Of a DNA stretch of 64,000 nt, positions 8,872-18,509 are shown piece after piece; the first letter of the stretch is position 1, and every line of letters starts with the position of its first letter. The stretch covers positions 5,842,501 through 5,906,500 of the forward strand of contig NZ_VCBX02000001.1 in NCBI RefSeq assembly GCF_005938745.2. The letters run 5' to 3'. The position numbers were made by a program, and so were the translations under genes. Under the pieces are notes generated by a model that ran no database searches, was not told where the DNA came from, and saw only the letters and a program-made list of their open reading frames with translations. This DNA is from Rhodococcus sp. KBS0724. Its GTDB lineage: Bacteria; Actinomycetota; Actinomycetes; Mycobacteriales; Mycobacteriaceae.

Positions 8872-9675
8872 CTACTTACCTTGCCAGCGCGGCGCACGCT
8901 TCTCGGTGAAAGCGCGTGCTCCCTCCTTCGCGTCCTCGGAGCCACGCACCGGCTCACTGAGTTCCCGTTGTCGGACGAACTGCTCGTCGAGTGTCCAATC
9001 CACTGATTCGACAATGATCTGCTTGGTCGCCTTGACTGCCAACGGGCCGTTCGCCGCGATCTCCTTCGCGATGGCCAGTGCTGCGTCGAGCGCGCCACCA
9101 GGCTCGGTGATTTCGTTTACCAGCGCAGCCCGATACGCGTCCTCGGCACTGATGAACCCGCCGGTCAATGCCCACTGCATCGCCAGGTGATACGGGGCGC
9201 GACGCGGCAGCCTCATCAGGCCGCCGGCACCCGCGACCAGACCACGTTTGACCTCGGGCAGACCGAACTTCGCGTCGCTCGCGGCAACGATCAGATCACA
9301 CGACAACGCGATCTCGAAGCCCCCGGCAAGTGCGTACCCCTCGATCGCAGCGATCATCGGCTTGGCGGGTGGTTGCTCCACAATTCCTGCGAAGCCACTA
9401 CCCGGAAGCGAAGGTCGCTCGCCGCCGAGAAATCCTTTCAGATCCATACCGGAGCAAAAGGTTCCACCCGCCCCCGTGATGACACCGGCCACGAGGTCCA
9501 CCCGCGAGTCGAGTTCTTCGAGTGCTGCGGCGATTGCTTCAGCGGTGGCCAGATTGATGGCGTTCCGGGCGCGTGGCCGGTTGAGTGTGATCACCTGGAC
9601 TCCGTCGATCCGGTCGACCAGAATCGGGTGTTCCTCGGTGCCCACCGTGGTGCCACCGTGCTGTGATGCGGTCAT
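8872..9675 (-). CDS. Enoyl-CoA hydratase (crotonase family)
   Basis: A 267-residue crotonase. Both hydratase glutamates are present: GGFEIALSCDL near residue 122 and FGLPEVKRGL near 142. The oxyanion-hole loop is GGTFCSGMDLKGF near residue 75. This supports true hydration of 2-enoyl-CoA. It is the third gene of the thiolase-SDR-hydratase operon, and its start lies 40 bases after the SDR stop. It is clearly a paralogue of the crotonase at 55.4 kb; both share the MDLKGF..GERPSLPG block. Confidence 0.92.
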   Translation of the reverse strand: MTASQHGGTTVGTEEHPILVDRIDGVQVITLNRPRARNAINLATAEAIAAALEELDSRVDLVAGVITGAGGTFCSGMDLKGFLGGERPSLPGSGFAGIVEQPPAKPMIAAIEGYALAGGFEIALSCDLIVAASDAKFGLPEVKRGLVAGAGGLMRLPRRAPYHLAMQWALTGGFISAEDAYRAALVNEITEPGGALDAALAIAKEIAANGPLAVKATKQIIVESVDWTLDEQFVRQRELSEPVRGSEDAKEGARAFTEKRAPRWQGK

Positions 9676-9714
9676 GGTGTTCCCTTTCGCTGTACTACTA
9701 GCTTCTCGGTGTGA

Positions 9715-10479
9715 CTAGCGCGGCTGCATACGGATGGCACCGTCGAGTCGGATCGTCTCTCCATTGAGCATCGCGTTATCGATGATGTGCAGGGCCAACG
9801 ACGCAAACTCGTCGGGTTCACCCAACCGCGACGGGTGCGGAATCTGCTTGGCCAGGCCGTCACGGATCTCGTCGGAGAACCGGCTCAGGATCGGAGTATC
9901 GAATACACCGGGCGCGATCGAACAGACCCGGATCAGCTTGGTGGCAAGATCTCGGGCTGCCACAAGTGTCATGCCGACAACACCGGCTTTGGCTGAGGCG
10001 TAGGGGATCTGACCGATCTGTCCTTCCCACGCGGCTACCGACGCAGTCAGCACACAGGCGCCGCGCTCACCGTCGACCGGTTCGTTCTTCGACATCCGGG
10101 TGGACCCGAGACGGAGCACGTTGAAGGTGCCGACCAGGTTGATATCCACCAACTTCCGGTACAGATCCAGATCCCCCGGAGTACCGTCGCGGTTCACAAG
10201 TCGCACGGTGCCGCCACGGCCGGCGCAGTGTACGAGTGCGCGGATCGGTCCGTTCCGTTCCGCGAGATCGAGCGCTGCATCCACTGCCTCGGCATCGGTG
10301 ACGTCTGCGGGCCCGAAGGTAGCGAGTGGCCCCAGTTCCTCGGCGACCTGAGCGCCGGCCGAACTCGGCAAGTCGATCAGAACCACAGGAATCCCGCGGT
10401 CGACGAACCTACGAGCGGTCGCGAGCCCGAGGCCCGACGCGCCGCCGGTAACGACGGCCGATCCATTGTCAAGCTTCAT
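9715..10479 (-). CDS. SDR family 3-hydroxyacyl-CoA dehydrogenase-like protein
   Basis: A 254-residue SDR resembling type II (HSD10-like) 3-hydroxyacyl-CoA dehydrogenases. It has GGASGLGLA near residue 12, Asp in VVLIDLPSS near 36 (NAD preference), the SVAAWEGQIGQIPYASAK active-site block near 148-166, and the end GETIRLDGAIRM. Position between a thiolase and an enoyl-CoA hydratase supports beta-oxidation of a hydroxyacyl-CoA. The SDR at 49.4 kb is a close paralogue with the same LIDLPSS and GQIGQI segments. Confidence 0.92.
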   Translation of the reverse strand: MKLDNGSAVVTGGASGLGLATARRFVDRGIPVVLIDLPSSAGAQVAEELGPLATFGPADVTDAEAVDAALDLAERNGPIRALVHCAGRGGTVRLVNRDGTPGDLDLYRKLVDINLVGTFNVLRLGSTRMSKNEPVDGERGACVLTASVAAWEGQIGQIPYASAKAGVVGMTLVAARDLATKLIRVCSIAPGVFDTPILSRFSDEIRDGLAKQIPHPSRLGEPDEFASLALHIIDNAMLNGETIRLDGAIRMQPR

Positions 10480-10546
10480 TTCTGCACCCGATCCCTTTCG
10501 GTAGCGTGAATTGTCGTGAGGTCTATTGCTTGGGACAGAATCATTT

Positions 10547-11725
10547 TCAGTTGATCAGCTCGATAATGGTGGCGTTGGCCATGCCACCCGCCTCGCACAT
10601 CGTCTGCAGTCCGTACCGGCCTCCACGCTGTTCGAGTTGGTTGATCATGGTGGTCATCAAGCGACAACCGGAGGCGCCCAGCGGATGCCCGAGCGCGATG
10701 GCCCCACCTGCCGGATTGAGTCGCTCATTCTTGACGCCGAACTCCGCCTGCCACATCAAAGGCACCGAAGCAAACGCCTCGTTCACCTCGACTACGTCGA
10801 GGTCGTGAACTCCCAGCCCAGCACGGCTCAGCGCCTTATGGGTGGCATCGATCGGCCCGGTCAACATCATCACCGGATCGGAGCCGACTACAGCGGATGC
10901 GACGACCCGCGCCCGAGGCCGAAGACCCAATGCCTTGGCCTTGTCCTCGGACATCACCAGTAGAGCACTTGCACCGTCGGTGATCTGAGATGAGTTGCCG
11001 GCTGTCACTTTCCAGTCCAGATCCGGGTACCGCTCGCGATGGGCATCCGTCCCGAACACCGGTGCAAGGCCTGCAAGTTTCTCTGCGGTCGTGCCGCGGC
11101 GAATGCTCTCGTCGGTCGCACGGGTCTGATCATCGACGGTAAGCGGGACGATCTCGTTGTCGAAACCCCCACGGTCTGCGGTTTCGGACGCCAGTTCATG
11201 TGAGCGAGCGGAGTACTCGTCGAGTTGCGCGCGAGAGAGTGCCCACCGGTCTGCGACGAGTTCAGCGGCCACACCCTGCGATACCAGGTCCGGATACCGC
11301 GCACGTACCCCCGGCCCCTGCGGGTCGCGCCCCATCGAGGCGGATCCCATCGGAACCCGACTCATCGACTCGACGCCCGCCGCGATCGCGATGTCATAGG
11401 CGCCGGCCGCTACTCCCCACAGTGCAAAATCCAACGCCTGCTGCCCGGATCCACACTTGCGCTCGATGGTTACCGACGGCACGTGTTCGGGATACCCGGC
11501 GGAGAGCCAAGCCTGACGTCCCGGCGTCGCAGACTGCTCGCCGCTCTGGTTCACGCATCCCACCAGCACGTCGTCAACCAGCCCCGGATCGAACTGGGAG
11601 CGGTCGATCAGCCCCGTCAGGACTCCGGCGAGCAAATCTGCCGGATGCAATCCGGAGAGCGCACCTCCCGGCTTACCCCGGCCCATGATCGAACGCACCA
11701 CGTCGACGATGACCACGTTGCTCAT
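10547..11725 (-). CDS. Acetyl-CoA C-acyltransferase (thiolase)
   Basis: A 392-residue degradative thiolase with the full catalytic set. The acylated Cys91 is in ERKCGSGQQA; NEAF is near residue 312, the histidine is in GGAIALGHPLGASG near 345, and the second cysteine is in MCEAGGMANA near 380. It cleaves a 3-ketoacyl-CoA with CoA. It heads the leftward operon thiolase-SDR-enoyl hydratase, so three consecutive beta-oxidation steps are encoded together. The thiolase at 48.2 kb is its paralogue. The divergent neighbour is an acyl-CoA dehydrogenase, which would supply the first step. Confidence 0.94.
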   Translation of the reverse strand: MSNVVIVDVVRSIMGRGKPGGALSGLHPADLLAGVLTGLIDRSQFDPGLVDDVLVGCVNQSGEQSATPGRQAWLSAGYPEHVPSVTIERKCGSGQQALDFALWGVAAGAYDIAIAAGVESMSRVPMGSASMGRDPQGPGVRARYPDLVSQGVAAELVADRWALSRAQLDEYSARSHELASETADRGGFDNEIVPLTVDDQTRATDESIRRGTTAEKLAGLAPVFGTDAHRERYPDLDWKVTAGNSSQITDGASALLVMSEDKAKALGLRPRARVVASAVVGSDPVMMLTGPIDATHKALSRAGLGVHDLDVVEVNEAFASVPLMWQAEFGVKNERLNPAGGAIALGHPLGASGCRLMTTMINQLEQRGGRYGLQTMCEAGGMANATIIELIN

Positions 11726-11856
11726 AATTCCTCCGATTCATTGTCATAGATGACCGTACATCAGCACATGCGAGATATTTCGATTTCGACACTATGCACA
11801 GCACCTTCGGATAATCTATGCTCACCAATATCATGAAATGGAAGGAAGGTGTTCCG

Positions 11857-13026
11857 ATGACATCAGTGGCGACAGTCGACGTAGCCGAGAGGGAGGCCGT
11901 TCGCGAGCTGGCAGCAAGCCTCGGCCGCGAGCGCTATGCCCCGAAGGCCGCAGAATGGGACGCCAATCGCACGGCATTCCCGCACGACGAACGCAGACAC
12001 CTGGGCTCGCTCGGACTCCTGGGTATCGCACTCCCCGAGGAGTACGGCGGCTCCGGAGCACCACTTCGCGACGCCCTTGTGGTAATCGAGGAAATTGCAA
12101 AGCATTGCAGGCCAGCCGCTTTCCAGGTGTTCGAAGCAAACACCGGTCCCGCGCACGTAGTCGCCATGCACGGTACCGAAGAACAGAAGCGTCGATTCCT
12201 GCCGAAGATCATCGCGGGCGAGACCACCATGGCCGTCGCGATCTCCGAACCGGATGCCGGCTCAGCCGCAACGGACATGACCACCAAGGGAACCCGCACT
12301 CCGGAGGGGTATCGCATCACCGGAACCAAGCGGTGGATCTCCAACGGCAGCGAGGCAGACACCTATCTCGTGTACTGCCGGCTTTCCGACGCCCCTGGCG
12401 CCAAAGGTCTCGGCGCGATACTGGTCGAGGCCGACCGTCCTGGCGTCAGTTTCGGCACTCGCGAAAAACTGATGGGTTTCCGCGGAATCCCCTCAGCTGA
12501 CATCAATTTCGATGATGTCGAGGTACCGGAGGAGAATCTACTGGTCGGCCCGGGCGGATTCCGAACGCTCTTCTCCGCGTTCTCGATCGAACGCCTCGGC
12601 AATACCACCATGAGCTTGGCCATCGGACAGGCCGCCCTCGACCGCACCATCGAATACGTGCAGGAACGCACACAATTCGGTAAGGCACTGATCGAGTTCC
12701 AGGCCGTTCAGATGACCCTCGCCGACATGATCCTGCAGGTCGAGGCAGCGCGCAGGCTTCAGGAGAAGGCGGCAGACTTCCCCGCGGGCACGCTGCCCAA
12801 CACACTGGACGTATCCCTTGCCAAGTGCACAGCCAACGAGATGGCCAAGCGTGTAACCGATCTCGCGATGCAGCTGCACGGCGGAAACGGCTACACCGAA
12901 GAATACGGACTCGAGCGCCTCCACCGAGATTCGCACGGCTGGGCACTGGCCGGCGGCACGCCGACCATGCAACGCACCCGTATCGTGTCGGAACTACTAG
13001 GGCGTAACTTCGACCAGCGCCGATAA
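11857..13026 (+). CDS. Acyl-CoA dehydrogenase
   Basis: A 389-residue FAD acyl-CoA dehydrogenase. It shows the AISEPDAGSAATDM flavin-contact motif near residue 128, the KRWISNGSEA strand near 158 and QLHGGNGYTEEYGLER near the C-terminus. The usual C-terminal EGT catalytic glutamate is replaced (LAGGTPTMQ). A glutamate in FSIERLGN near residue 240 matches the alternative position used by isovaleryl-type enzymes. ATG 11857 is chosen because AGGAAGG precedes it; an upstream ATG at 11818 lacks this. It is divergent from the thiolase operon and is closed by its own hairpin. Confidence 0.92.
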   Translation: MTSVATVDVAEREAVRELAASLGRERYAPKAAEWDANRTAFPHDERRHLGSLGLLGIALPEEYGGSGAPLRDALVVIEEIAKHCRPAAFQVFEANTGPAHVVAMHGTEEQKRRFLPKIIAGETTMAVAISEPDAGSAATDMTTKGTRTPEGYRITGTKRWISNGSEADTYLVYCRLSDAPGAKGLGAILVEADRPGVSFGTREKLMGFRGIPSADINFDDVEVPEENLLVGPGGFRTLFSAFSIERLGNTTMSLAIGQAALDRTIEYVQERTQFGKALIEFQAVQMTLADMILQVEAARRLQEKAADFPAGTLPNTLDVSLAKCTANEMAKRVTDLAMQLHGGNGYTEEYGLERLHRDSHGWALAGGTPTMQRTRIVSELLGRNFDQRR

Positions 13027-13053
13027 CAGCACGCGTCGAACACAATCCGCGAG

Positions 13054-13087
13054 AATGGCCCCCCGAAGTCGAAACTGGGGGGCCATT
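13054..13087 (+). terminator. Terminator hairpin after acyl-CoA dehydrogenase
   Basis: An 11-bp stem (13054-13064 with 13077-13087), 12-base loop, followed by TTTTC on the + strand. It lies 27 bases after the dehydrogenase stop. Confidence 0.75.
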
Positions 13088-13127
13088 TTCAGCTAGACGT
13101 CCCGAGTTGTTCCCGGCCGCGCATACA

Positions 13128-13164
13128 ACGGAACTCCGGAGCCCAACTGGCTCCGGAGTTCCGT
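13128..13164 (-). terminator. Terminator hairpin after P450
   Basis: A perfect 16-bp stem (13128-13143 with 13149-13164) and 5-base loop. It lies 35 bases beyond the stop of the leftward P450 gene, so the two convergent genes each appear to have a hairpin. Confidence 0.75.
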
Positions 13165-13199
13165 CATTCACCGAGGTCGTGATGCCTGCCTTTTCCTGA

Positions 13200-14435
13200 C
13201 TACACGTCCCACTGCAGTGGGAGCGAAAGAAGGGACAGCTGTCCACCGCGTTCAGTCAACTCCGAGTCAGGCGCGACGCGGTAATTCGGAATGCGAGCGT
13301 GCCACTCTCGCAGGACAACCTGAAGTTCGAGCCTTGCCAGGTGCATTCCCAGGCAACGATGCGCCCCGGCACCAAAACCGAGGTGCTGGTTCACTCCGGT
13401 GCGGCCGAGAATGTACTCGTCCGGATCCGGAAACTTTCGTGGGTCCCGGTTGGCGGATCCGATTCCGAGCCATACGACATCGCCCTTGCTCATCTCCAGA
13501 TCGTCGAATTCGGTGTCCTGGGCGACCTCTCGGCCTCCCTGAATAACCAGCGGATAGAGCCTGATGAATTCTTCCAGCGATGCCGGGATCAGCGAGGGAT
13601 CTTCCACCAACTCCTGACGATGGTCGTCATGCTCCGCGAGATGCGTGAAAATGTAGCCCAGCGCGCTGCGTGTGGTGTCCAATCCGGCCAACATCAACGT
13701 CATACAAACCGTGAGGATGTCCTCGTGCGGGATCGGCTGGTCGTCGATCGTCGCTTCGATCAGTCGACTGACCAGGTCTTCCTTCGGGTCCTTCGGATTC
13801 TTCCGACGATCTGCAACGGCCTTGTCGAAGTAGTCCATGATCTGGTCACCCGCCGCCTTCGCCTCCTCCTTGCTACCACCGAAGAAGCCGTCAAAAACTT
13901 TGTCGACCCAGGGAAGGAAGAACTCGCCGTCCTCGAGCGGGAGCCCGAGCAGGTGCAGGAACATGTCCGTCGGATAGCGAATTGCGAACTCGGAGACGAA
14001 GTCACACCCGCCTTTCGGTGCAAGTTCTTCGATCAACTCGATGCACCGTTTAGTCGCCGCCTCCTCGAGGCGTCGCACGGCCGCCGGGGCGAAGTACGGA
14101 TTGATCACCCTTCGCATCGCGATATGCGGCGCACCGTGGAGGTGCTGAGGTAGCAGATCGACGGTCCTCGACGGGTTGAGTGCACTCGTCACATTCGTAG
14201 TGAAATCCTCGGCTCGCTGAAACCCTTCGAGCACGTCGTCATAGCGCGTCAACATCCAGAAACCACGGTCAGTGGTGTCATTGAACTGGAACCGGGAGGC
14301 CTCACGATCCGCATTCAGCAGGTCGTAATGGCTACCCATCGGCCCGTCCGCCGTGTAGTCGGTGTGATTGAAGGGGCAGCCTGCCTGCTTGCCGGGAGCA
14401 CCGGAAGCCGGAGAATGCAAATCTTCGATTGTCAC
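13200..14435 (-). CDS. Cytochrome P450
   Basis: A 411-residue soluble bacterial P450. The heme-binding loop is FGAGAHRCLG with the thiolate ligand Cys361. The I-helix motif AGLDTTRS is near residue 250 and the K-helix ExxR is in EEFIRLYP near 290. It needs an electron chain; the small ferredoxin at 32.6 kb and the NADPH reductase at 34.7 kb in this window are candidate partners, though neither is adjacent. It follows the ABC ATPase gene by 77 bases and may have its own promoter with a palindrome at 14484. Substrate unknown; hydroxylation of the imported or alicyclic compound is a guess. Confidence 0.95.
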   Translation of the reverse strand: MTIEDLHSPASGAPGKQAGCPFNHTDYTADGPMGSHYDLLNADREASRFQFNDTTDRGFWMLTRYDDVLEGFQRAEDFTTNVTSALNPSRTVDLLPQHLHGAPHIAMRRVINPYFAPAAVRRLEEAATKRCIELIEELAPKGGCDFVSEFAIRYPTDMFLHLLGLPLEDGEFFLPWVDKVFDGFFGGSKEEAKAAGDQIMDYFDKAVADRRKNPKDPKEDLVSRLIEATIDDQPIPHEDILTVCMTLMLAGLDTTRSALGYIFTHLAEHDDHRQELVEDPSLIPASLEEFIRLYPLVIQGGREVAQDTEFDDLEMSKGDVVWLGIGSANRDPRKFPDPDEYILGRTGVNQHLGFGAGAHRCLGMHLARLELQVVLREWHARIPNYRVAPDSELTERGGQLSLLSLPLQWDV

Positions 14436-14483
14436 TTGTCTTCACCTTCTCCTCGACGCGATGCCTCGTGCAAGGCTCGCGTC

Positions 14484-14495
14484 ATAACTAGTTAT
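14484..14495. promoter_or_regulatory. Perfect 12-bp palindrome upstream of P450
   Basis: ATAACTAGTTAT, about 50 bases before the P450 start, in the short gap after the ABC ATPase. It could be an operator; no protein can be assigned. Confidence 0.3.
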
Positions 14496-14511
14496 CGGCG
14501 ATAGCCGTGGA

Positions 14512-15537
14512 TTACGCGATGTGCGCTGGGATACGTCGTACCCCAACACTCTCCGGATGCAACGAGGCCGGGTCGTAGAGGTGGCATGCCACCTGTACGC
14601 CCTCGGATACGGTGGTGGTCGGCCTGGTCGAAAGGCAGACCGGAGCGGAGTGCGGACACCGGACGGCGAAGGGGCAACCGGTCTCGGATGCGTGGGAAGC
14701 TCCCGCTGTGGTTGCCGAAACAGATTGTCGACGAAGCTCACGCCGCTGCCGCTGCAGTGTGGGGTTTGCGACCGGAGCTGCCGCAACCAATGCTTTGGTG
14801 TAAGGATGCAGAGGTCGATCACACACGCGGTCTGCCGGGCCGCTCTCCATCACCTGGCCGCGATAGAGAACGACAACCCGATCTGAAATATGCCGAACCA
14901 CGGCAATGTCGTGGGCAATGAACAGATATGCCACCCCGAGTCGATCTTGAAGCTCGTCGAGGAGATTGATCACCTGTGCCTGAGTCGAGACGTCCAGCGC
15001 ACTCACTGCCTCGTCACAGACCACCAGTTTCGGCGAGATTGCCAGAGCCCGGGCTATCGCGATGCGCTGACGTTGCCCGCCGGAAAACTTGTCCGGGTAG
15101 CGTTCCGCCGCATCAGCCGGCAGACCGACAGCGCGCAGCAATTCGGTCACCTTGGACTGAGCTCGCGCCTTTGTCATACCGGGCTGCATCAGAAGTGGCT
15201 CGGCCAATGTCTTCCCGACCGGGTGACTCGGGTTCAGTGAACTGAAAGGATTCTGGAAGATGACCTGCAAGTCCTCCGCCAACGAACGCCGGGCGGGGCC
15301 CGACGCATGGGTGATATCTGCACCGTCGAATCTGATCTCTCCGCCCGATGGCGGAGTCAGGCCGAGCACCGCACGCCCAATCGTGGACTTACCCGACCCA
15401 GACTCACCGACGAGACCAACTGTCTCACCGGCATTTACAGTCAAACTGACGCCGTCCACGGCACGCAACGGTTTGGACTTCCTGCCGGGAATCCGATATG
15501 TGACCTCGAGGTCAGACAGCTCTAGAAGAGTACTCAT
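14512..15537 (-). CDS. Oligopeptide-type ABC importer, ATP-binding protein (DppF/OppF-like)
   Basis: A 341-residue ATPase. Walker A GESGSGKST is near residue 50, the signature SGGQRQRIAIARAL near 158, and Walker B LVVCDEAVSALD just after it. The C-terminus has the oligopeptide/dipeptide extension with GCPFAVRCPHSAPVC cysteines, which in this family may bind an Fe-S cluster. ATG 15537 is chosen: GGAGG and GGAG lie just upstream, and it overlaps the preceding gene by 26 bases. It is the last gene of the importer operon and would pair with the ATPase half of the fused upstream protein. Confidence 0.93.
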   Translation of the reverse strand: MSTLLELSDLEVTYRIPGRKSKPLRAVDGVSLTVNAGETVGLVGESGSGKSTIGRAVLGLTPPSGGEIRFDGADITHASGPARRSLAEDLQVIFQNPFSSLNPSHPVGKTLAEPLLMQPGMTKARAQSKVTELLRAVGLPADAAERYPDKFSGGQRQRIAIARALAISPKLVVCDEAVSALDVSTQAQVINLLDELQDRLGVAYLFIAHDIAVVRHISDRVVVLYRGQVMESGPADRVCDRPLHPYTKALVAAAPVANPTLQRQRRELRRQSVSATTAGASHASETGCPFAVRCPHSAPVCLSTRPTTTVSEGVQVACHLYDPASLHPESVGVRRIPAHIA

Positions 15538-17512
15538 GCTCCACTTCCTCCAAGGAGTCGATTCGGATGCATCGGCTCTGTCGACCGAATGCGTCAAGTG
15601 CCACGAGAGGTACCGGCTGCGTCGTGCACTCGGGAACTACGAGCGCGCACCGCGACGCAAACCTGCACCCGTGCGGCCAGTCTCGGGGCACGGGCACCGT
15701 CCCCTCGATGGTGGGTAGCGTCCCTTCTGTCCCCTCGAGGGCAGGCGTCGATCGCAGCAATCCTCGGGTGTACGGGTGGCGAGGCTGCTCGAACAGTTCC
15801 TCGACAGGGGCCTGCTCCACGACCTGACCGGCATACATGACAACCGCGCGATCGCAGATATCCGCGACCACACCCAGATCATGGGTCACCAAGATCAGCG
15901 CCATCCCCAGTCGCTCTTGCAACGAACGCAACAGGTCGAGGATCTCCGCCTGCACCGTGACGTCCAGCGCGGTGGTGGGTTCGTCTGCGATCAACAGTTC
16001 CGGTTCACCGGACAACGCGATGGCAATTCCGGCGCGCTGGGCCATGCCGCCGGAAAGTTGATGCGGATAGCTGCGAAACACGTTTTCCGGGTTGGGAATC
16101 CCGACCAAACCGAGTAGTTCAAGGGCACGCTCACGCGCCTGAGTCCGATTCATCTTGGCGTGGTAGCGGATGGGCTCGCAAAGCTGGTAACCGATCGTGA
16201 AGGCCGGATCGAGCGAGACCATCGGCTCCTGCGCGATGTACCCGATCCTTGTCCCGCGATACCCGGACAATTCCTTGTCCGAGACCCTGGCGAGGTCGAC
16301 GCCGTCGAACAGCACCTGGCCGCTCACAATGTGGCCTTCGCCCGGCGTCAAGCCCGGAATCGACAGCGCAGTAACAGTTTTTCCGCATCCGGACTCCCCG
16401 ACCAGACCGATGGTCTCGCCTTTGCGCACGTCGAAGCTGACTCCGTCGACGACGGGCTGCATTCCACCCTCGACCGGGAACGAGACGACCAGATCCCGCA
16501 CGTCGAGCAACGGCGCGGAGCCGGTCGCACTCGTCGTAACGTCGGAAGAACGAGCCGCCCCGGGCAGTCGCAACCGGGCGAACGGCTTGCCGGTAGCAGC
16601 ATTGCCCTTGGTGGTCGGTGCGGCATCGCGCAATGCGTCGCCGAGGAAGTTGAACGACAACACCGTGAGGATGAGCACCATACCGGTGGGCACCATCAGC
16701 CACGGGTCGACGTTGATGTTCAGCGCTGCCTCGGCGATGCCTGCTCCCCAGTTGGGCGCGGGTTGCTGAGGCCCGAGTCCGAGGAAACCAAGCCCGGACT
16801 GAACCAACAGAGCGGTTCCCAATGTCACTGAACTCAGAATCAACAGCGGAGCAGTCACATTGGGCAATACGTGACGCACGACGATTCGGAAGCCGCCCAG
16901 ACCCGAGACCTTGGCGGCGTCCACGTAAAGTTCGTTGCGCACCGCCGCTGTCGTCGCGCGGACCAGCCGAATAAAGCTCGCCGAGACGATGATGCCGAAC
17001 GCCGTCATCGAAATGGTGAATTCACGTCCGTACACCGCCACCACCGCCAGCAGGATGATAATTGTCGGCAGCGCCATCAGCAGTTCCGCGAGTCGACTGA
17101 TCACGGCGTCGAGCCAACCCGCCCGATATCCGGCGATCAGTCCCAGCGGCACCCCGATAACCAGCGCAGTCACGACCGTGGTGGCCGAGCCGAGAATGCT
17201 GATCGACCCGCCGTGCATGAGCCGGCTGAGAATGTCGCGACCGAGAGAGTCTGTGCCGAGCAAGTACTCACCGGAAGGTAGCGCGAAGGAGTTGCCGAGG
17301 TCCTGGGCAAGCGGGTCGTGCGGCGCCAAGATCGACGCCCCGAAACTGCAGACCAACACGAGTAGAACCCAGCCCGCACTGAACCACACACCCGGCCGGG
17401 CCACCAGCCTGCGCAAGTAACTATGCCCCTTCGCCGCACTGGGACCAGCGGGCACGGACTCGACTGCGTCCGGAGTTACGAGATCCGCTTGTGGTGTCGT
17501 CACTGTCGTCAT
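15512..17512 (-). CDS. Fused ABC permease and ATP-binding protein (DppC-DppD-like)
   Basis: A 666-residue protein that joins two usual importer subunits. Residues about 30-310 are a DppC-type permease: several hydrophobic segments, [17 protein letters not shown], and the EAA-like loop [20 protein letters not shown]. After a linker, residues about 335-660 are an ATPase with Walker A GESGCGKT, signature [15 protein letters not shown], Walker [13 protein letters not shown] and a cysteine-containing oligopeptide C-terminus. The ATG at 17512 overlaps the stop of the DppB gene (ATGA). Separate subunits are the rule in many relatives, so the fusion is notable; no stop or frame break is seen at the junction. 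Confidence 0.93.
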   Translation of the reverse strand: MTTVTTPQADLVTPDAVESVPAGPSAAKGHSYLRRLVARPGVWFSAGWVLLVLVCSFGASILAPHDPLAQDLGNSFALPSGEYLLGTDSLGRDILSRLMHGGSISILGSATTVVTALVIGVPLGLIAGYRAGWLDAVISRLAELLMALPTIIILLAVVAVYGREFTISMTAFGIIVSASFIRLVRATTAAVRNELYVDAAKVSGLGGFRIVVRHVLPNVTAPLLILSSVTLGTALLVQSGLGFLGLGPQQPAPNWGAGIAEAALNINVDPWLMVPTGMVLILTVLSFNFLGDALRDAAPTTKGNAATGKPFARLRLPGAARSSDVTTSATGSAPLLDVRDLVVSFPVEGGMQPVVDGVSFDVRKGETIGLVGESGCGKTVTALSIPGLTPGEGHIVSGQVLFDGVDLARVSDKELSGYRGTRIGYIAQEPMVSLDPAFTIGYQLCEPIRYHAKMNRTQARERALELLGLVGIPNPENVFRSYPHQLSGGMAQRAGIAIALSGEPELLIADEPTTALDVTVQAEILDLLRSLQERLGMALILVTHDLGVVADICDRAVVMYAGQVVEQAPVEELFEQPRHPYTRGLLRSTPALEGTEGTLPTIEGTVPVPRDWPHGCRFASRCALVVPECTTQPVPLVALDAFGRQSRCIRIDSLEEVEHEYSSRAV

Positions 17513-18450
17513 GAGCGCCTCATCTTCGGATTGAGCCAACTGTTCGCGATGTCCACGAGCAGGTTCACCGCGAGCACGATGGTGGTCGTGCAAATGACCA
17601 CGGTCAGGATCATCGGCAAGTCCTTGGCGTTAACTGCCTGCAACGTCAGCGCGCCGAGCCCGTTGAGGGCAAATACCTGCTCGACGATGACCGTGCCACC
17701 GAGCAATCCGATGAACTGGAATCCCACGCTGGTCACGATCGGGATCGACGCGTTGCGTAACGCGTGCCGAAACACCAAGGAGCGATGCGGAATTCCGGTC
17801 GCCCGAAGGGTTCGAATGTAGTCGTTGCCGAGCACGTCGAGCATCGCCCCTCGAGTCTGACGTGAGATCGCAGCCACGCCCACGGCACCAACCGATATGG
17901 CGGGCAACGTGATCGAGCTGAGCCAGCCCGAGAACGACTGCTCGACAGGCACATACCCAACCGAGGGGAACATACCCAGCTTAACCGAGAAGACCAGCAC
18001 CAGCAGCGCGCCGAGCCAGAAGGAAGGTACCGACATCATCAGGCTCGACACCGCTTGAGTGCCACGATCGACACGCCGCGAACTCATCGCACTGAGGACA
18101 CCGAAGGTGACGCCGATCACCACGGTCAGTATCACCGCGCCGATCACCACCGAAAGCGTGATCGGCAGACGGGAATTCACGTCCGTGATGGCGGGCCTGC
18201 CAGTCTGCAGCGACGTCCCGAAATCGCCTGTCAACACTCCGGTCAACCACGACCAGTACTGAACAACCAGCGGACGGTTGTAGCCCATCTGTTCGTTGAG
18301 CGCCTCGACCGCCTCCGGAGTGGCAGATTCCCCGAGGATGGTGCGCCCTGGACTGCCTGGCATCAGATTGACCAACAGGAACGCCATGGTCGCAATCGCC
18401 CACAGCATCGGGATGACTGTCAACAGTCGCTTCGAGATTGTGCTTAGCAC
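17509..18450 (-). CDS. ABC importer permease (DppB/OppB-like)
   Basis: A 313-residue integral membrane protein with about six hydrophobic segments. It begins with the family pattern LLTVIPMLWAIATMAFLLV and has the EAA-like loop LRATGIPHRSLVFRHALRNA near residue 220. It forms the membrane channel with the permease half of the fused downstream protein. It lies 59 bases after the binding-protein gene and shares ATGA with the next gene. Specificity of this class (peptides, nickel, glutathione, sugars or other solutes) is set by the binding protein and cannot be read here. Confidence 0.93.
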   Translation of the reverse strand: MLSTISKRLLTVIPMLWAIATMAFLLVNLMPGSPGRTILGESATPEAVEALNEQMGYNRPLVVQYWSWLTGVLTGDFGTSLQTGRPAITDVNSRLPITLSVVIGAVILTVVIGVTFGVLSAMSSRRVDRGTQAVSSLMMSVPSFWLGALLVLVFSVKLGMFPSVGYVPVEQSFSGWLSSITLPAISVGAVGVAAISRQTRGAMLDVLGNDYIRTLRATGIPHRSLVFRHALRNASIPIVTSVGFQFIGLLGGTVIVEQVFALNGLGALTLQAVNAKDLPMILTVVICTTTIVLAVNLLVDIANSWLNPKMRRS

Positions 18451-18509
18451 GGTTCACTCCTCTACCTGTCCGTGTGACCCACCGCGGCGGGCCACACGGA
18501 CGATGGTCA

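Noticed and set aside
11748..11775. Another copy of the shared 15-bp site before the thiolase/acyl-CoA dehydrogenase gap
   Set aside because: GTACATCAGCA resembles only the right half; too weak to list with the six sites.
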